This document shows positions 1-9,108 of a stretch of DNA of 64,000 nt, in pieces. Within the stretch, counting starts at the first letter, position 1. Each line of letters starts with the position of its first letter. This DNA is from CAZRIP01 sp964600165 (GTDB lineage: Bacteria > Elusimicrobiota > Elusimicrobia > UBA1565 > UBA9628), in NCBI GenBank assembly GCA_964600165.1, contig CAZRIP010000006.1, positions 1 to 64,000 on the forward strand. Reading direction: 5' to 3'. The notes below the pieces were generated by a model. That model had not been told where the DNA came from. It did not search any database and saw only the letters and a list, made by a program, of their open reading frames with translations. The position numbers and the translations under genes were made by a program.

Positions 1-3000
1 GCGAGAGCAGGTCGCCGCCGTGGCTGACGGCGACGAGCATGTTCGGGCGGATCGCCGCCGCGTGGATGTCGCCGTCGATCACGTCCTTCAACGCGCCGCC
101 CGACTCGCCCCAAGCCGCTTGGTTTTCCGGCGTGACGAACCAGAATTTCTCGTTGAAGGAGGCTTTCGCGCGATCGGCGAGCCCGTCGAGCTCGGCGTCG
201 CCGGTGAGCCGCGCGACAAAGCGCAGGCCCGAGTACCACAAAGCGTTGATCTCGACGGCCTTGCCGTCGCGCGGCGTGACGGGCCGGTCGCGGCCCTCGG
301 GATCGGCGTCCATCCACGTCGCCTGGCGCGGGCCCGTGATGAGCCCGTCTTGATCCATGAAGATCTTGTTGAAGCGTCCGTAGCGCTCGTAGCCCGTGCC
401 CGTCGCGTAATGCTCTACGATGGAGCGCAGCGTCGGCGCGAGCTCCTCGGCGAACGCGCGGTCGCCGGTCGCCTCGACGTATTTCTTGACCGCCTGGATG
501 AACCAGAGCGAGCCGTCGATCGTGTTGTACTCGGACTTTCCATCCGGGAAGATGCGGTTGGGGATCAGGCCGTCTTTTTCGAAGCGCGCGAAGCGGCGCA
601 GGCTCTCCTTGGCGTCGGCGTAGCGGCCCGTCGTGAGCAGCAGGCCCGGCAGCGAGACGAACGTGTCGCGGCCCCATTCTTCAAGGAACCAGTCCATGCT
701 CGCGGCCCAGATCTCGACCGACCCGCGCTCCTCATGGACAAATCGCGCCGCCGCGGCCTCGAACGCGCCGAGCGCCGCCGACGGAGCCGCCCAGACGTCC
801 CCGTCGCGCAGCGCTCGATAGGCGCCGAGCTGCGCGCGGCGGTCGTCGCGGACGCGGCTCGAGACGTCGGGATCGCTCGGCAGCGGGATCCGGTAGCGCC
901 AGTACGATTTCCCGTCGCGCACTTCCTTGACCGGGAACGGATCGCCCCACTGGTCGCCGAGCGTGTACGCCGCGAAGACGGCCGAGCGGCCGTTGCCGGC
1001 GGGGCCCGCCGCGTCCATGAAGCGCCACGAGAAGCCCGGCGACCGGGGATCGTCGTGGCCGCTCACGCTGCGCCACTGGCCCTTGATCGTCACGAAGCCC
1101 AGGCGCTCGGCGTCGCCGCCCTTGCCCTCGAAAGCCTCGGCGACCGGCAGCGCGCCGGTCGGCTCGAAGACGGCGCGCAGCGCGCGCACGTAGTCGTCGC
1201 CCTTCTCGTCGCCGCTGGCGAGCTGGCCGTTGCCGAAATTGTAGGCGAAGTGCAGCGCGTCGGCGCGCGCGCCGTCGAAGCCGAACGAAAGCCAATGCTT
1301 GAAAGGCTCGACCGCGGGCCGGTAGCCTTCCTGCTGCAGCCGCGTCCAATCCCACAGCGCGAGATCGCCCCAATCCTCGTGCACCCATTGATTGACGACG
1401 CCGGGATTGCGGGTCTTCAAGTCCTTGAAGTATTGAGGATTCTTCCAGGCGTCGACGCCGTCCTTGGCCCGGAACATCGGGATGTCGAAGATCACCTTGC
1501 CGCCGTCGCGGTGGACCTCGTCGAGCGCGTCCTTGAGCTGCGCGTACGCGAGCCACTGGGCGAAGCGGCGGCGCGCGACGAGCCCCGCGAAGCGCGGATC
1601 GCCGCGCGAGCGCTCGACATCTTGCGGCTGCCACTGCGGCGCGGGCTTGCCGATGAGATCGGAGAGGGCCATGAACGCGGCGTAATCGTCGAGCCAGTAT
1701 GAATTCTCCGAGATGAAGGCTCGCAGAGCCGCGCCGCGCAGCGAGCCTTGATCGAATCTCCGCCATGCCGCGTCGGCGACCTCGGTCTCTCTCGCGCGCA
1801 CGGCGTCGTAATGGACGCTTTGGCGCTCGTCGAGGCTCGGAGCCGCGAGCTTCGCGAGGAGCGCCGGATCCGCGGCCACCTCGTCGACCTTCGCCCAGTC
1901 GACGTAATCCTCGTTGAGGGCGTAGAGGCTGACCGGAGCGTACGGGCTTTCCGCCTTGACCGCGAAGTGCGGGAGCAAATGAACGATCGACGCGCCTTCT
2001 TTCTTCAAGTCATCCCGATAATAGGGCCCGAGGTCCGTGAACTTGCCGACGCCCGGGTCGCCCTCGGCGCGGCGCAGCGCGTAAACGGGCAGCGTCACGG
2101 CCGATTGAAATTGAGAGGGATCGCGCCACCAAGAATCCCGCGGGACGACGGGCGCGGCGCTCTCGGCGTTCGCAAGAAGGGCCGTGGCAAGACCGGCCGC
2201 CTTGACGCCGTTCCAGAGAGAGCGCTTGGAGACGGCCGGGCCGCCGCCCTGAACGCGCTGGCGCGCCTCTTGCGCGAGCTCGCCCGCCTCGGCGGCGACG
2301 CGCGCCGGATCCGCGAGCCGCGCGGCGAGCAGCTCCCGCGCCTTCGCGGCGTCGACGAAGAGTCCCCCGCCGGCGTCGCGTCCCGAGGCGCCGGGCAGCG
2401 GCTCGAGAGTCTGGCGGACCAAGTTGCTCAGGTAGAGGAACCAGCCCGCGGGCAGCGGGCCCGCGGACGCGAAGCGCTCCGTCAGCGCCGCCAGTTTCTC
2501 GGCGCTGCCGCGCGCGGCCGCGCCCGTGCCGACCTTGGCGTTCTCGGGCGCGTCGGGATCGAGGGCCAGCTCGTCGACGAGATCGGACCAGGAGGCGGCG
2601 CGCCCGTCGCGGCCCGAGCGGCCCGAGTAGAACTGCAAGCCGGTGTCCTTGCCCGCCGCCGCGACGACGACGGGCAGCGCCGCGTCCGCCGGGGCCGCGA
2701 GCGTGCGCTCGCCCGGGCCCTCGTTGCCGGAGCCCGCGACGACGCCGACGTCGCTCAGCACGAGTCGATCGACGAGCCGCGAAAGCAGAGAAGGCGCGGA
2801 GGGATCGCTCAGCGACGCAGGCGCGCCGACCTCGATCGAGACGATCAGCGGCTGCTTCAGGGGATCGCGCGACGCCGCGAGCTTCTCGAGCCGCGCCGCC
2901 ACGGCGGCTTCCGAGATCCCGGTCTGCGTCGTGACGCGCTCGAGGAAAGGAGACGTGGACGGCTCGGGCTTCGAGCTCGGTGAAAGCGTATAGAGCGGCC

Positions 3001-6000
3001 GCGCGGCCGACGGCGTCAGGCCCAGCTTGCGCGCGGCGATCGAGAACGCGAAGAGCTTGTGCTCCGGCACGCTGATCCAGACCGCGCCGGAGAGCGGCAT
3101 GACGGCGCGCACCGTGCCTTCGAAGCGGGCGACGGCGGCCGCGAGCTCGGCGCCGATCAAAGGAGCGGCCTCCGCCTGCGGCTGGGAGTCGTCCCAGTAG
3201 CGCGGCGCGGCGGACGAAGGCGGCAGCGCGAGCAGAAGATCGACGGGCCCGAGCGCGGCGTCGACGCCCGCCACGCCGCGCCCCGACGGGTCCGGCACCG
3301 GAGTCGGCATGTCGAGCGGGACGTCCAGCGTCCGCGCGAGAAGATTGACGAGATCGCCCAGCGCTCCCGGCTGCTCGACGGCGGCCTTGTGCTTGAGCAC
3401 GAAGACGGTCGCCGTCGTCCTCAACGGCTCGCGGCTCAGCCGCTCGCGGACCGACTTGTCCTTGAGGGCGGCCGGGAAGAAGCGGTAGGCCGTGCGCGTG
3501 AGCGCGAGGTCGTCCATGCCGCTCGCGTTGAGCAGGTCCTCGATGACCTTGTCGCTGATCGCGGCCGGGGCGTCCGAGGCGACGTGGAAGAGCGACGCCG
3601 CCGCGAGGTGCCGGATGTTCTCGCGCTCCTTGAGATCGGCCACCTTGGCGGAAAGCAGCTCGGCGTCGGACGTCTCGGCGCGCGCGCCGAGCTCGCCCAG
3701 CAGCGCCGCGGCCGTATAGCGAGCGTACTTGTCGGGATTGGCGGCCTCCTTGGCGACGCGCGCGACGCCGCCGCGATCGCCGTGCCGCGCGAGCGCGTAC
3801 GCCGCGTAGACGCCGACGTCCCAGCGCGGGTCGGCCGCCGCTTTCTGCAGCAGCGCGTCGACGGCCCGGCCGGGGATCTCCGCCAGCGCGAGGAACGCGG
3901 CCTGACGGACCCGCGCGTCGGGATCGTTCAAAGCCGCCTCGCCGAGAACGAGAGCGGATTCCGGGGCCTTCAGATTCATCAGCGTGAAAGCCGCCTGGAA
4001 CCGGACCAGCCAGACGTCGTCCTTGAGCGCTTGCAGCAAGCCCGGCAGCGCGGCTTGGCGCTGCGCGGCGAAGCGCTTGACCTTTTCGGCGTACGCGGCG
4101 TCGCCCTGCTGGCGGCGCTGCTCGTCGCTCGTCTCGTCGTCCTCGTCGGCCGAGGAGTCCCCGTCGAAATGGGAGGCCGGGTCCGGTTTGGGGATCTCGA
4201 TCCCCTCGTAAGCCTTGTCCTCGAGGTCGAGCACCGCCTTGTAGCGCTCGAGCCACGCGAGCGCCTCCGGCTTGACCTTCGGCAGCGTCCAACCGAGCCC
4301 CGGGAGCCGCCCCGCGCGCAGCCGCAGCGCCGAGACGTCGTCGCCGAAGATCAGCTTCATCGCGGCCATGCCGCTGCCGACGCCCGCGCCCTGGCGTTGG
4401 ATCGGCAGCCCGAGATCGGTCGACGCGCGCATCGCGATCGCGTCCGTGACGAGCGGCAGGTTCTCGAAAACGAAGCTTCCGGGCGTGTAAAGTCCGGCCA
4501 GCTTCAAGGCCTTCTTGATGAGCGCCTGGTCCGCCGCGTCGCCCGGCGCGGCCATCGACGTGCCGGACATGCCCGTGTATTTGCGGTCGTTCGTGTCGGA
4601 CGGAGTCGGCGCCATGTCCTTGGACTTGACCGAGACGACGCCCCGCTTGTAGACGTTCGGGTCGCCGGGATCGGTGACGACGTCGCCGCCTTTCCACAAG
4701 CCGTGCGGGAAGAGATAAACGCGCCGGATCGGGTAGCGCCGGTCGAGCGAGAAGCCGACCGAGCTGAAGAACGGGATCTCCCACTTCTTGTCGTCGGGCG
4801 CGACGACGACCGCGCCGACGGAGCGCACGAAGCGGCCGGCGGCCGGCTGGCTCGCCGAGTCGCGGAAAGGTCCGGCGTTGCCCGCGCTCGCCACGACGAT
4901 CGTGTACTCCCCCTTGCCGTTCTTCTTGCGCGTGAGCGCGGAGAAGAAATCCGCGAGGTTCGAGTCCGCCGTGCCGCGCTGGCCCAAGCTCATGCTGATG
5001 ACGTCGACGCCGCGCTGGAAGCCGAGGGTCGCGCCGCCCATGATGTCGCCGTCGGAGGCGCCGGGGTTGTCCTTGCCGAACACCTTGGCCATCAGCACGC
5101 GCGCGCCGCGCGCGATCCCGCGATAGACCTTGTTGAGCGAGGCGACGATGCCCGTCGTGTGCGAGCCGTGGCCGATCCAGTCCTCCGGGCCCTCGTGGAC
5201 GATGTCCAGGACCTCGACGACGCTGCGTCCGTCCGGCAGCTGAAAAGCCTCGTGCGTGGCGTCGGCGCTGGTGTCGATGACCATGACCGTGCCGTCCTCG
5301 CCGGTGACGCCGAGCTGCCAGACCGGCGGGACCTCGTGGATCTCCGCCATGTCGGTCAAGTGCAGCTTGAAATTAGCGTCCGAATGCTCGACGTCCATCG
5401 CGCTGCGCGTGACGAACTGCTTGATCTCCGCGGCTTTGCGCCGGGGGATCGTCACGTAGATCTCTTGCCGGCCTTCGTCCTCGCCCCACACGCCTTTGAT
5501 CTCGACGTCGAGCTCGTCGAACCGCTTGAGATGCTCCTCGAAGCCCGCCTCGACGAGCGCGGCGCGCGCCGCGGCGCGGGACTCGGCCGTCGCGCTCGCG
5601 TCGCCCACGGACTTCTTGATCGAATGGCCCTCCGTCGGGCGCAGCCACAGCCCGACGCGCGCCTCGGCCTTGCGCAAGACGAGGACGTGGCTGCCGTCCT
5701 CGCGATCGACGCGCGCCACGCGAAATTCGCCGCCGTCCTCCGCCTCCCAATAGCGCAGCAGCCGCTCCCAGGTCGTCACGCCGGCGTCGGCCGGCCCGAA
5801 GGACAGGAACGCCATCCCCTTGTTCTCGAGCGAGGCGTAGAGGTTGTCGACCATGGAGGCGAGCGGCATGCCCTGGAGCCTCTTGGTCGCGATCGTGCGC
5901 CAGAATTGTCGGATGCGCCGCTCGAAATCGGCCGCGGCGCGCGCGTCGCGGCGGTCGAGGCGCGAGCCGCGCCGGCTGAGCAGGAGGAACTTCGCCTCGA

Positions 6001-7555
6001 ACTCCGTGCCCTTGAACGCGGCGGGATTGGCCGCGCGGTCCGTGGCGAGAAGGTAGAGATTATCGAGCTGCTTGAGCGTGGCGTCGAGCTGCTGGGCCTG
6101 CTCGGAGCCGCGCGCGGGCAGAAGCGAGAACGGCTTGCCGAGGACGACGGCGCCGAACTTGCGCGCGCGCTCGGGCTTGCCGAGCTCGCTCTGCGGCTCG
6201 GCCGTCTCGATCGTCTCGACCTTGGCTTGGCCGTCGGAGAGCGCCCGGTAGATCGACTCGTCCTTGAACTCGGCGGACTCCGGGTTGACGACGAGCACTC
6301 CGAACGGCCGGCCGAGCTTGAGCGAGCTTTGCGTCTGGCGCGCGACGCGCTCGATGAGCGGGACCTTGACGTCGCGCAGCTTGGCGGCGGGGCCGAGCTC
6401 CGCGAGCCGCGCGCCGAGGTCGCGCCGCGCGCGCTCGAGGAGCGAGAAGATCGAGCCGGCCGGCGGAGGACCGCGCGAGCGGTTCTGCTTCAGGTGGTGA
6501 AGCTCGTGGACCAAGACCATGCGCCGCAAGAGCGGCGTGAAGGCGAGCTCGGGGCGCAGATAGACGGTGTCGCCCACCGCGTAGCCGAGGCCGAAGCCGC
6601 GGCCCGAGAGGTCCGGCTTGACGAGCTCGGCGACGCCGGCGTCGAGATGGCCCGCGAGGACGTCTTTTTGCAGCGCCGACTTGAGGTCGGCCGCGCGGGC
6701 GCCGCGGCCCTTGAATCGGGCGTAAGCATAGTAGCCCAGGTCTATCAGAGCGAGGCCGCCGAAGATCGCGCCCGCACCCGCGAACGCGCTCGCCGCCGTC
6801 GCGGCGACGACCGACAACGCGCCCACGGGATGGCCGATCGAGACCGCGGCGATGCCGACCTTGCCGAGGAAGATCGAGAGCGCGCCGACGCCGACCGCGG
6901 CCGACCCCGCGAGCGCGGCGAGCTTGGCCGGCAGGCCCGGAGAGCGGTTTTCTCGATTCGCGATTCGCCCCGCGACCGGCGAATACATACTATGGGCGCC
7001 CATAGCGTGTGCTCGCTCGTCGAGGCGGACGGAAGAAGCGGGCGGGTTGGCGACGACCGATTCACCTGCAGACGCCGCGCCCTGCTCGCCGATCTGCCGG
7101 ATGAAATCGTCCGACGCCGCGCCGCGGGCGCTGTCCCCCGCCGATTCGGCGGGCAACTGCGAAAGCACTGTCGGCGCGGCGAGGCGCTGGAGGTCGCCCG
7201 CGAACGCTTGCGCGCGCGCCGACTTCGCATCCGCCATGCGGCGGATGACGAGAGGCGCCTGCGCGCTCGCCGCAGCTTGAACGGCCGCCGCTTGGGGCGC
7301 CACGAGCGCGGCGACGGCCCAAGGCGAAAGCGAGACGTTCGCGATGGAGACGTCGACGGCAGCAAGCTTGCTCAAGTCGCCGACCGGCGCCAGCGGCGCC
7401 TGGTTGACGGGCAAAACCGGGACGACCTCGATGACGGGCGCGGAGCCCCGTCCGGTCGTCTCGGCGGCGGCGGCCTGCCAGGCTTGCGGCCCGGCCGAGG
7501 ACGCCAAAAGCGAGAGCGTCAGCAGCGACGCCGTCGCCTTGCGCAGCTTGAGCAC
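1..7555 (-). CDS. Giant exported protease / alpha-glucan-active fusion protein (C-terminus beyond window)
   Basis: At least 2,518 residues; the frame has no stop down to base 1. GTG start at 7555 has AAAAGGA seven bases upstream, and an in-frame TAA at 7580-7582 blocks extension. Seen in order: signal peptide (1-31); GDLSKLA motif (59-65); hydrophobic block (about 209-280); HELHH zinc-protease-like motif (350-354); S8 subtilase with Asp761 (VIDTS), His796 (GHGSHTTG), Asn893 and Ser1000 (SGTSMAAP); HEAT-like repeats (about 1160-1340); a second, incomplete S8-like stretch (about 1565-1660, GSGNEGP, no GTSMA serine); a GH77-like 4-alpha-glucanotransferase region (about 1819-2180, Asp2099 and Glu2140 at nucleophile and acid/base positions); a glycogen-debranching (GH133-type) domain from about 2284 (WGRDTF, DGLIPNR, NTIDGSLWF). 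Exported processing of alpha-glucans plus proteolysis is inference. The MalQ and debranching parts are diverged but recognisable. Confidence 0.85.
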   Translation of the reverse strand, partial: MLKLRKATASLLTLSLLASSAGPQAWQAAAAETTGRGSAPVIEVVPVLPVNQAPLAPVGDLSKLAAVDVSIANVSLSPWAVAALVAPQAAAVQAAASAQAPLVIRRMADAKSARAQAFAGDLQRLAAPTVLSQLPAESAGDSARGAASDDFIRQIGEQGAASAGESVVANPPASSVRLDERAHAMGAHSMYSPVAGRIANRENRSPGLPAKLAALAGSAAVGVGALSIFLGKVGIAAVSIGHPVGALSVVAATAASAFAGAGAIFGGLALIDLGYYAYARFKGRGARAADLKSALQKDVLAGHLDAGVAELVKPDLSGRGFGLGYAVGDTVYLRPELAFTPLLRRMVLVHELHHLKQNRSRGPPPAGSIFSLLERARRDLGARLAELGPAAKLRDVKVPLIERVARQTQSSLKLGRPFGVLVVNPESAEFKDESIYRALSDGQAKVETIETAEPQSELGKPERARKFGAVVLGKPFSLLPARGSEQAQQLDATLKQLDNLYLLATDRAANPAAFKGTEFEAKFLLLSRRGSRLDRRDARAAADFERRIRQFWRTIATKRLQGMPLASMVDNLYASLENKGMAFLSFGPADAGVTTWERLLRYWEAEDGGEFRVARVDREDGSHVLVLRKAEARVGLWLRPTEGHSIKKSVGDASATAESRAAARAALVEAGFEEHLKRFDELDVEIKGVWGEDEGRQEIYVTIPRRKAAEIKQFVTRSAMDVEHSDANFKLHLTDMAEIHEVPPVWQLGVTGEDGTVMVIDTSADATHEAFQLPDGRSVVEVLDIVHEGPEDWIGHGSHTTGIVASLNKVYRGIARGARVLMAKVFGKDNPGASDGDIMGGATLGFQRGVDVISMSLGQRGTADSNLADFFSALTRKKNGKGEYTIVVASAGNAGPFRDSASQPAAGRFVRSVGAVVVAPDDKKWEIPFFSSVGFSLDRRYPIRRVYLFPHGLWKGGDVVTDPGDPNVYKRGVVSVKSKDMAPTPSDTNDRKYTGMSGTSMAAPGDAADQALIKKALKLAGLYTPGSFVFENLPLVTDAIAMRASTDLGLPIQRQGAGVGSGMAAMKLIFGDDVSALRLRAGRLPGLGWTLPKVKPEALAWLERYKAVLDLEDKAYEGIEIPKPDPASHFDGDSSADEDDETSDEQRRQQGDAAYAEKVKRFAAQRQAALPGLLQALKDDVWLVRFQAAFTLMNLKAPESALVLGEAALNDPDARVRQAAFLALAEIPGRAVDALLQKAAADPRWDVGVYAAYALARHGDRGGVARVAKEAANPDKYARYTAAALLGELGARAETSDAELLSAKVADLKERENIRHLAAASLFHVASDAPAAISDKVIEDLLNASGMDDLALTRTAYRFFPAALKDKSVRERLSREPLRTTATVFVLKHKAAVEQPGALGDLVNLLARTLDVPLDMPTPVPDPSGRGVAGVDAALGPVDLLLALPPSSAAPRYWDDSQPQAEAAPLIGAELAAAVARFEGTVRAVMPLSGAVWISVPEHKLFAFSIAARKLGLTPSAARPLYTLSPSSKPEPSTSPFLERVTTQTGISEAAVAARLEKLAASRDPLKQPLIVSIEVGAPASLSDPSAPSLLSRLVDRLVLSDVGVVAGSGNEGPGERTLAAPADAALPVVVAAAGKDTGLQFYSGRSGRDGRAASWSDLVDELALDPDAPENAKVGTGAAARGSAEKLAALTERFASAGPLPAGWFLYLSNLVRQTLEPLPGASGRDAGGGLFVDAAKARELLAARLADPARVAAEAGELAQEARQRVQGGGPAVSKRSLWNGVKAAGLATALLANAESAAPVVPRDSWWRDPSQFQSAVTLPVYALRRAEGDPGVGKFTDLGPYYRDDLKKEGASIVHLLPHFAVKAESPYAPVSLYALNEDYVDWAKVDEVAADPALLAKLAAPSLDERQSVHYDAVRARETEVADAAWRRFDQGSLRGAALRAFISENSYWLDDYAAFMALSDLIGKPAPQWQPQDVERSRGDPRFAGLVARRRFAQWLAYAQLKDALDEVHRDGGKVIFDIPMFRAKDGVDAWKNPQYFKDLKTRNPGVVNQWVHEDWGDLALWDWTRLQQEGYRPAVEPFKHWLSFGFDGARADALHFAYNFGNGQLASGDEKGDDYVRALRAVFEPTGALPVAEAFEGKGGDAERLGFVTIKGQWRSVSGHDDPRSPGFSWRFMDAAGPAGNGRSAVFAAYTLGDQWGDPFPVKEVRDGKSYWRYRIPLPSDPDVSSRVRDDRRAQLGAYRALRDGDVWAAPSAALGAFEAAAARFVHEERGSVEIWAASMDWFLEEWGRDTFVSLPGLLLTTGRYADAKESLRRFARFEKDGLIPNRIFPDGKSEYNTIDGSLWFIQAVKKYVEATGDRAFAEELAPTLRSIVEHYATGTGYERYGRFNKIFMDQDGLITGPRQATWMDADPEGRDRPVTPRDGKAVEINALWYSGLRFVARLTGDAELDGLADRAKASFNEKFWFVTPENQAAWGESGGALKDVIDGDIHAAAIRPNMLVAVSHGGDLLS
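6985..7010. repeat. Dispersed palindrome, imperfect copy inside the giant gene
   Basis: Core ATGGGCGCCCAT flanked by partly decayed arms; the left arm ACATACTATGGGC is intact and the right arm carries changes at 7006-7007. It matches the perfect copies at 39125-39154 and 52444-52469. Here it is read in frame as part of the linker between the signal region and the hydrophobic block (about residues 182-192), giving the peptide MGAHSMY. Confidence 0.8.
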
Positions 7556-7583
7556 GAAGCAGTCCTTTTGCGGCTGGATTTAA

Positions 7584-8765
7584 CTACTGAATGAAAATCA
7601 AAGTAGGCGCGGCGTCGGCCGTGCGCGGAGGCCCGCTGAACATCTCCTTGCGGGCCTGCTGCGGCAAGGCGACCGGGTACGAGCTCGCGCGCTCGGGCTT
7701 CGAGCGCTTTTTGACGACGGGCGCGGCGGCGGCGCGCGCGGAATCGACGAAATCGTCCTCGCCGCGCGGCTTGGGCCGCGACGACGCGTAAGACGACGGG
7801 CCCGAGCCGCTGCCGATGTGGATCGGCAGCGCGAAACCGCACTGGGCGATCCACGCCTTTCCCGAGTCGACGCCGCCCGCCTTGACCTCGGCGTTGAAGA
7901 AGAAATTGACCCAGCTGTGCTGGTACCCGGAACCCAAGATCAAGCGGCCTTGGTTCTGCTCGGGCTTGCGGCTCGAGTCGCCGGCCCACGGCGCGATCAG
8001 ATCGTGCTCCGGATCGGCCTCGAGACGGGCGTGGACCGAGCCGGTGACGTGGTTGTAGCCGAGGCCGGCGAACGGCGTGAAGCGGCCGAAGTTTTGGCTG
8101 ACGACGGCGTTCAAGCCGTAGCTGTTGACGTTCCAGCGCAGCCCGCCGTTGATGTCGATGGTGTCCGTGAAGCCGAGGTCGTTGACCGGGATGGACGTCT
8201 TGTAAGCGAAGTTTCCGTAGACGTAGTTGTAGTTCGCGGCGAGCGAGACGAGCGGCAGCTCTTCGCCGAGGAAATGCTTGCGCAGCGTGAAGCCGAGCGA
8301 GTTCGACTGGCCCTTGGCCGTCGTCGTCGGCGAAAGCTTGTAGCCCGGCGGCGTCGTCATGTTCGCGCCGCGGACCGCGAAGTCCATCCGATACGGCAAG
8401 CCGCCGCGCAAGTGCATGACCAGGTTCGGGAACAGCACCGAGGACGGGAAGACCGATTCGGGATGGGCGTCGGAGATCTGCTGGGTCTGCATCACCGGGA
8501 ACTTCGACTTGTCGAGCGGCATATGGCCGACGCCCAGGCTGACGTCGGGCTGAAGGCGCTTGTCGATCACTTCGTGCGGCGGGTCGAACGACTCGCCGGC
8601 GTTAAACCCGAGGCCTTTGACGAGTTCCCCGCTGAGCCAGTCCGTGATGTTCTGGAAGTCGGTCCCGGCGTCGGGGTTGGCGCGCGCGGGGGTACCGGAA
8701 AAGCCGAGCGCCGCGACCAGGAGAGCCGTCGCGGCGCGTCGGGCCTTCCCGGCGCGAGCCTCCAT
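7584..8765 (-). CDS. Exported beta-barrel-like protein of unknown function
   Basis: 393 residues. An Arg-rich start and hydrophobic stretch end in a signal-peptidase site (TPARA, residues 25-29). The mature part alternates polar and aromatic/hydrophobic residues in strand-like runs (for example around GRFTPFAGLGYNH and QHSWVNFFFNAEV), which suggests an outer-membrane barrel. The C-terminus is a Lys/Arg/Pro-rich tail with no terminal aromatic residue, unusual for a classical porin. It ends 28 bases before the giant gene and starts directly after the stop of the small gene upstream, so the three are probably co-transcribed. Family not recognised with certainty; it recalls exported proteins of the DUF6588 kind. 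Confidence 0.75.
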   Translation of the reverse strand: MEARAGKARRAATALLVAALGFSGTPARANPDAGTDFQNITDWLSGELVKGLGFNAGESFDPPHEVIDKRLQPDVSLGVGHMPLDKSKFPVMQTQQISDAHPESVFPSSVLFPNLVMHLRGGLPYRMDFAVRGANMTTPPGYKLSPTTTAKGQSNSLGFTLRKHFLGEELPLVSLAANYNYVYGNFAYKTSIPVNDLGFTDTIDINGGLRWNVNSYGLNAVVSQNFGRFTPFAGLGYNHVTGSVHARLEADPEHDLIAPWAGDSSRKPEQNQGRLILGSGYQHSWVNFFFNAEVKAGGVDSGKAWIAQCGFALPIHIGSGSGPSSYASSRPKPRGEDDFVDSARAAAAPVVKKRSKPERASSYPVALPQQARKEMFSGPPRTADAAPTLIFIQ

Positions 8766-8984
8766 CTAGTGCTTGATCACCCGGGAGCGGCCTCGATCCG
8801 TGAGCCAGAAATAGGCCTGTCCGCTTTTGGAGCAAGAGAGCTTCGTCGTGACGCGGTCCGCGACGCGCGGGGCGTGCGTCTCGGTCTGAGCGCGGAGATT
8901 GAGCTCGAGCCATTGGGAAAGATTCGCTACGCGAGCCTTGTGGCCGTGCTTGCGGGAGATGCTGGGCGGTGTCTTTTTCATCAT
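8766..8984 (-). CDS. Small basic protein of unknown function
   Basis: 72 residues, rich in Lys/Arg, with one Cys. I start it at the first ATG of an ATG-ATG pair because GAGGAAG lies just upstream; a longer frame exists but lacks a ribosome site. No signal peptide or recognised domain. The stop abuts the ATG of the beta-barrel-like gene, so it is likely the first gene of the operon leading into the giant protein. Function unknown. Confidence 0.55.
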   Translation of the reverse strand: MMKKTPPSISRKHGHKARVANLSQWLELNLRAQTETHAPRVADRVTTKLSCSKSGQAYFWLTDRGRSRVIKH

Positions 8985-9000
8985 TTCTTCCTCTGCCCAG

Positions 9001-9006
9001 ATGATA
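9001..9006 (-). promoter_or_regulatory. Candidate -10 element of the small-protein/barrel/giant operon
   Basis: TATCAT lies 16 bases upstream of the ATG at 8984, leaving room for a short leader containing GAGGAAG. No convincing -35 hexamer at 16-18 bases spacing. Confidence 0.4.
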
Positions 9007-9108
9007 ACACCCGCCCCGTCGGGGCTCATGGGCCGGAGGGCCCAACGCCTCGAAGGCAAAAGGCCTAGCGGGAAGCCTGAGGCGAATTAGCCTTTAAAAT
9101 GCAGGGTT

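Noticed and set aside
20..2983. Long plus-strand frames opposite the start of the window
   Set aside because: Same mirror effect as above; the minus-strand translation shows catalytic motifs, these do not.
2010..4784. 924-codon minus-strand frame overlapping the giant gene
   Set aside because: A shifted frame of the same strand; extremely Arg/Gly-rich with no domain, while the other frame carries the S8, HEAT-like and second S8-like segments.
3059..7594. 1,511-codon open frame on the plus strand
   Set aside because: It is the codon-aligned mirror of the giant minus-strand gene. Arg/Asp/Ala-rich with no motifs; it stays open only because the real gene avoids TTA, CTA and TCA codons.
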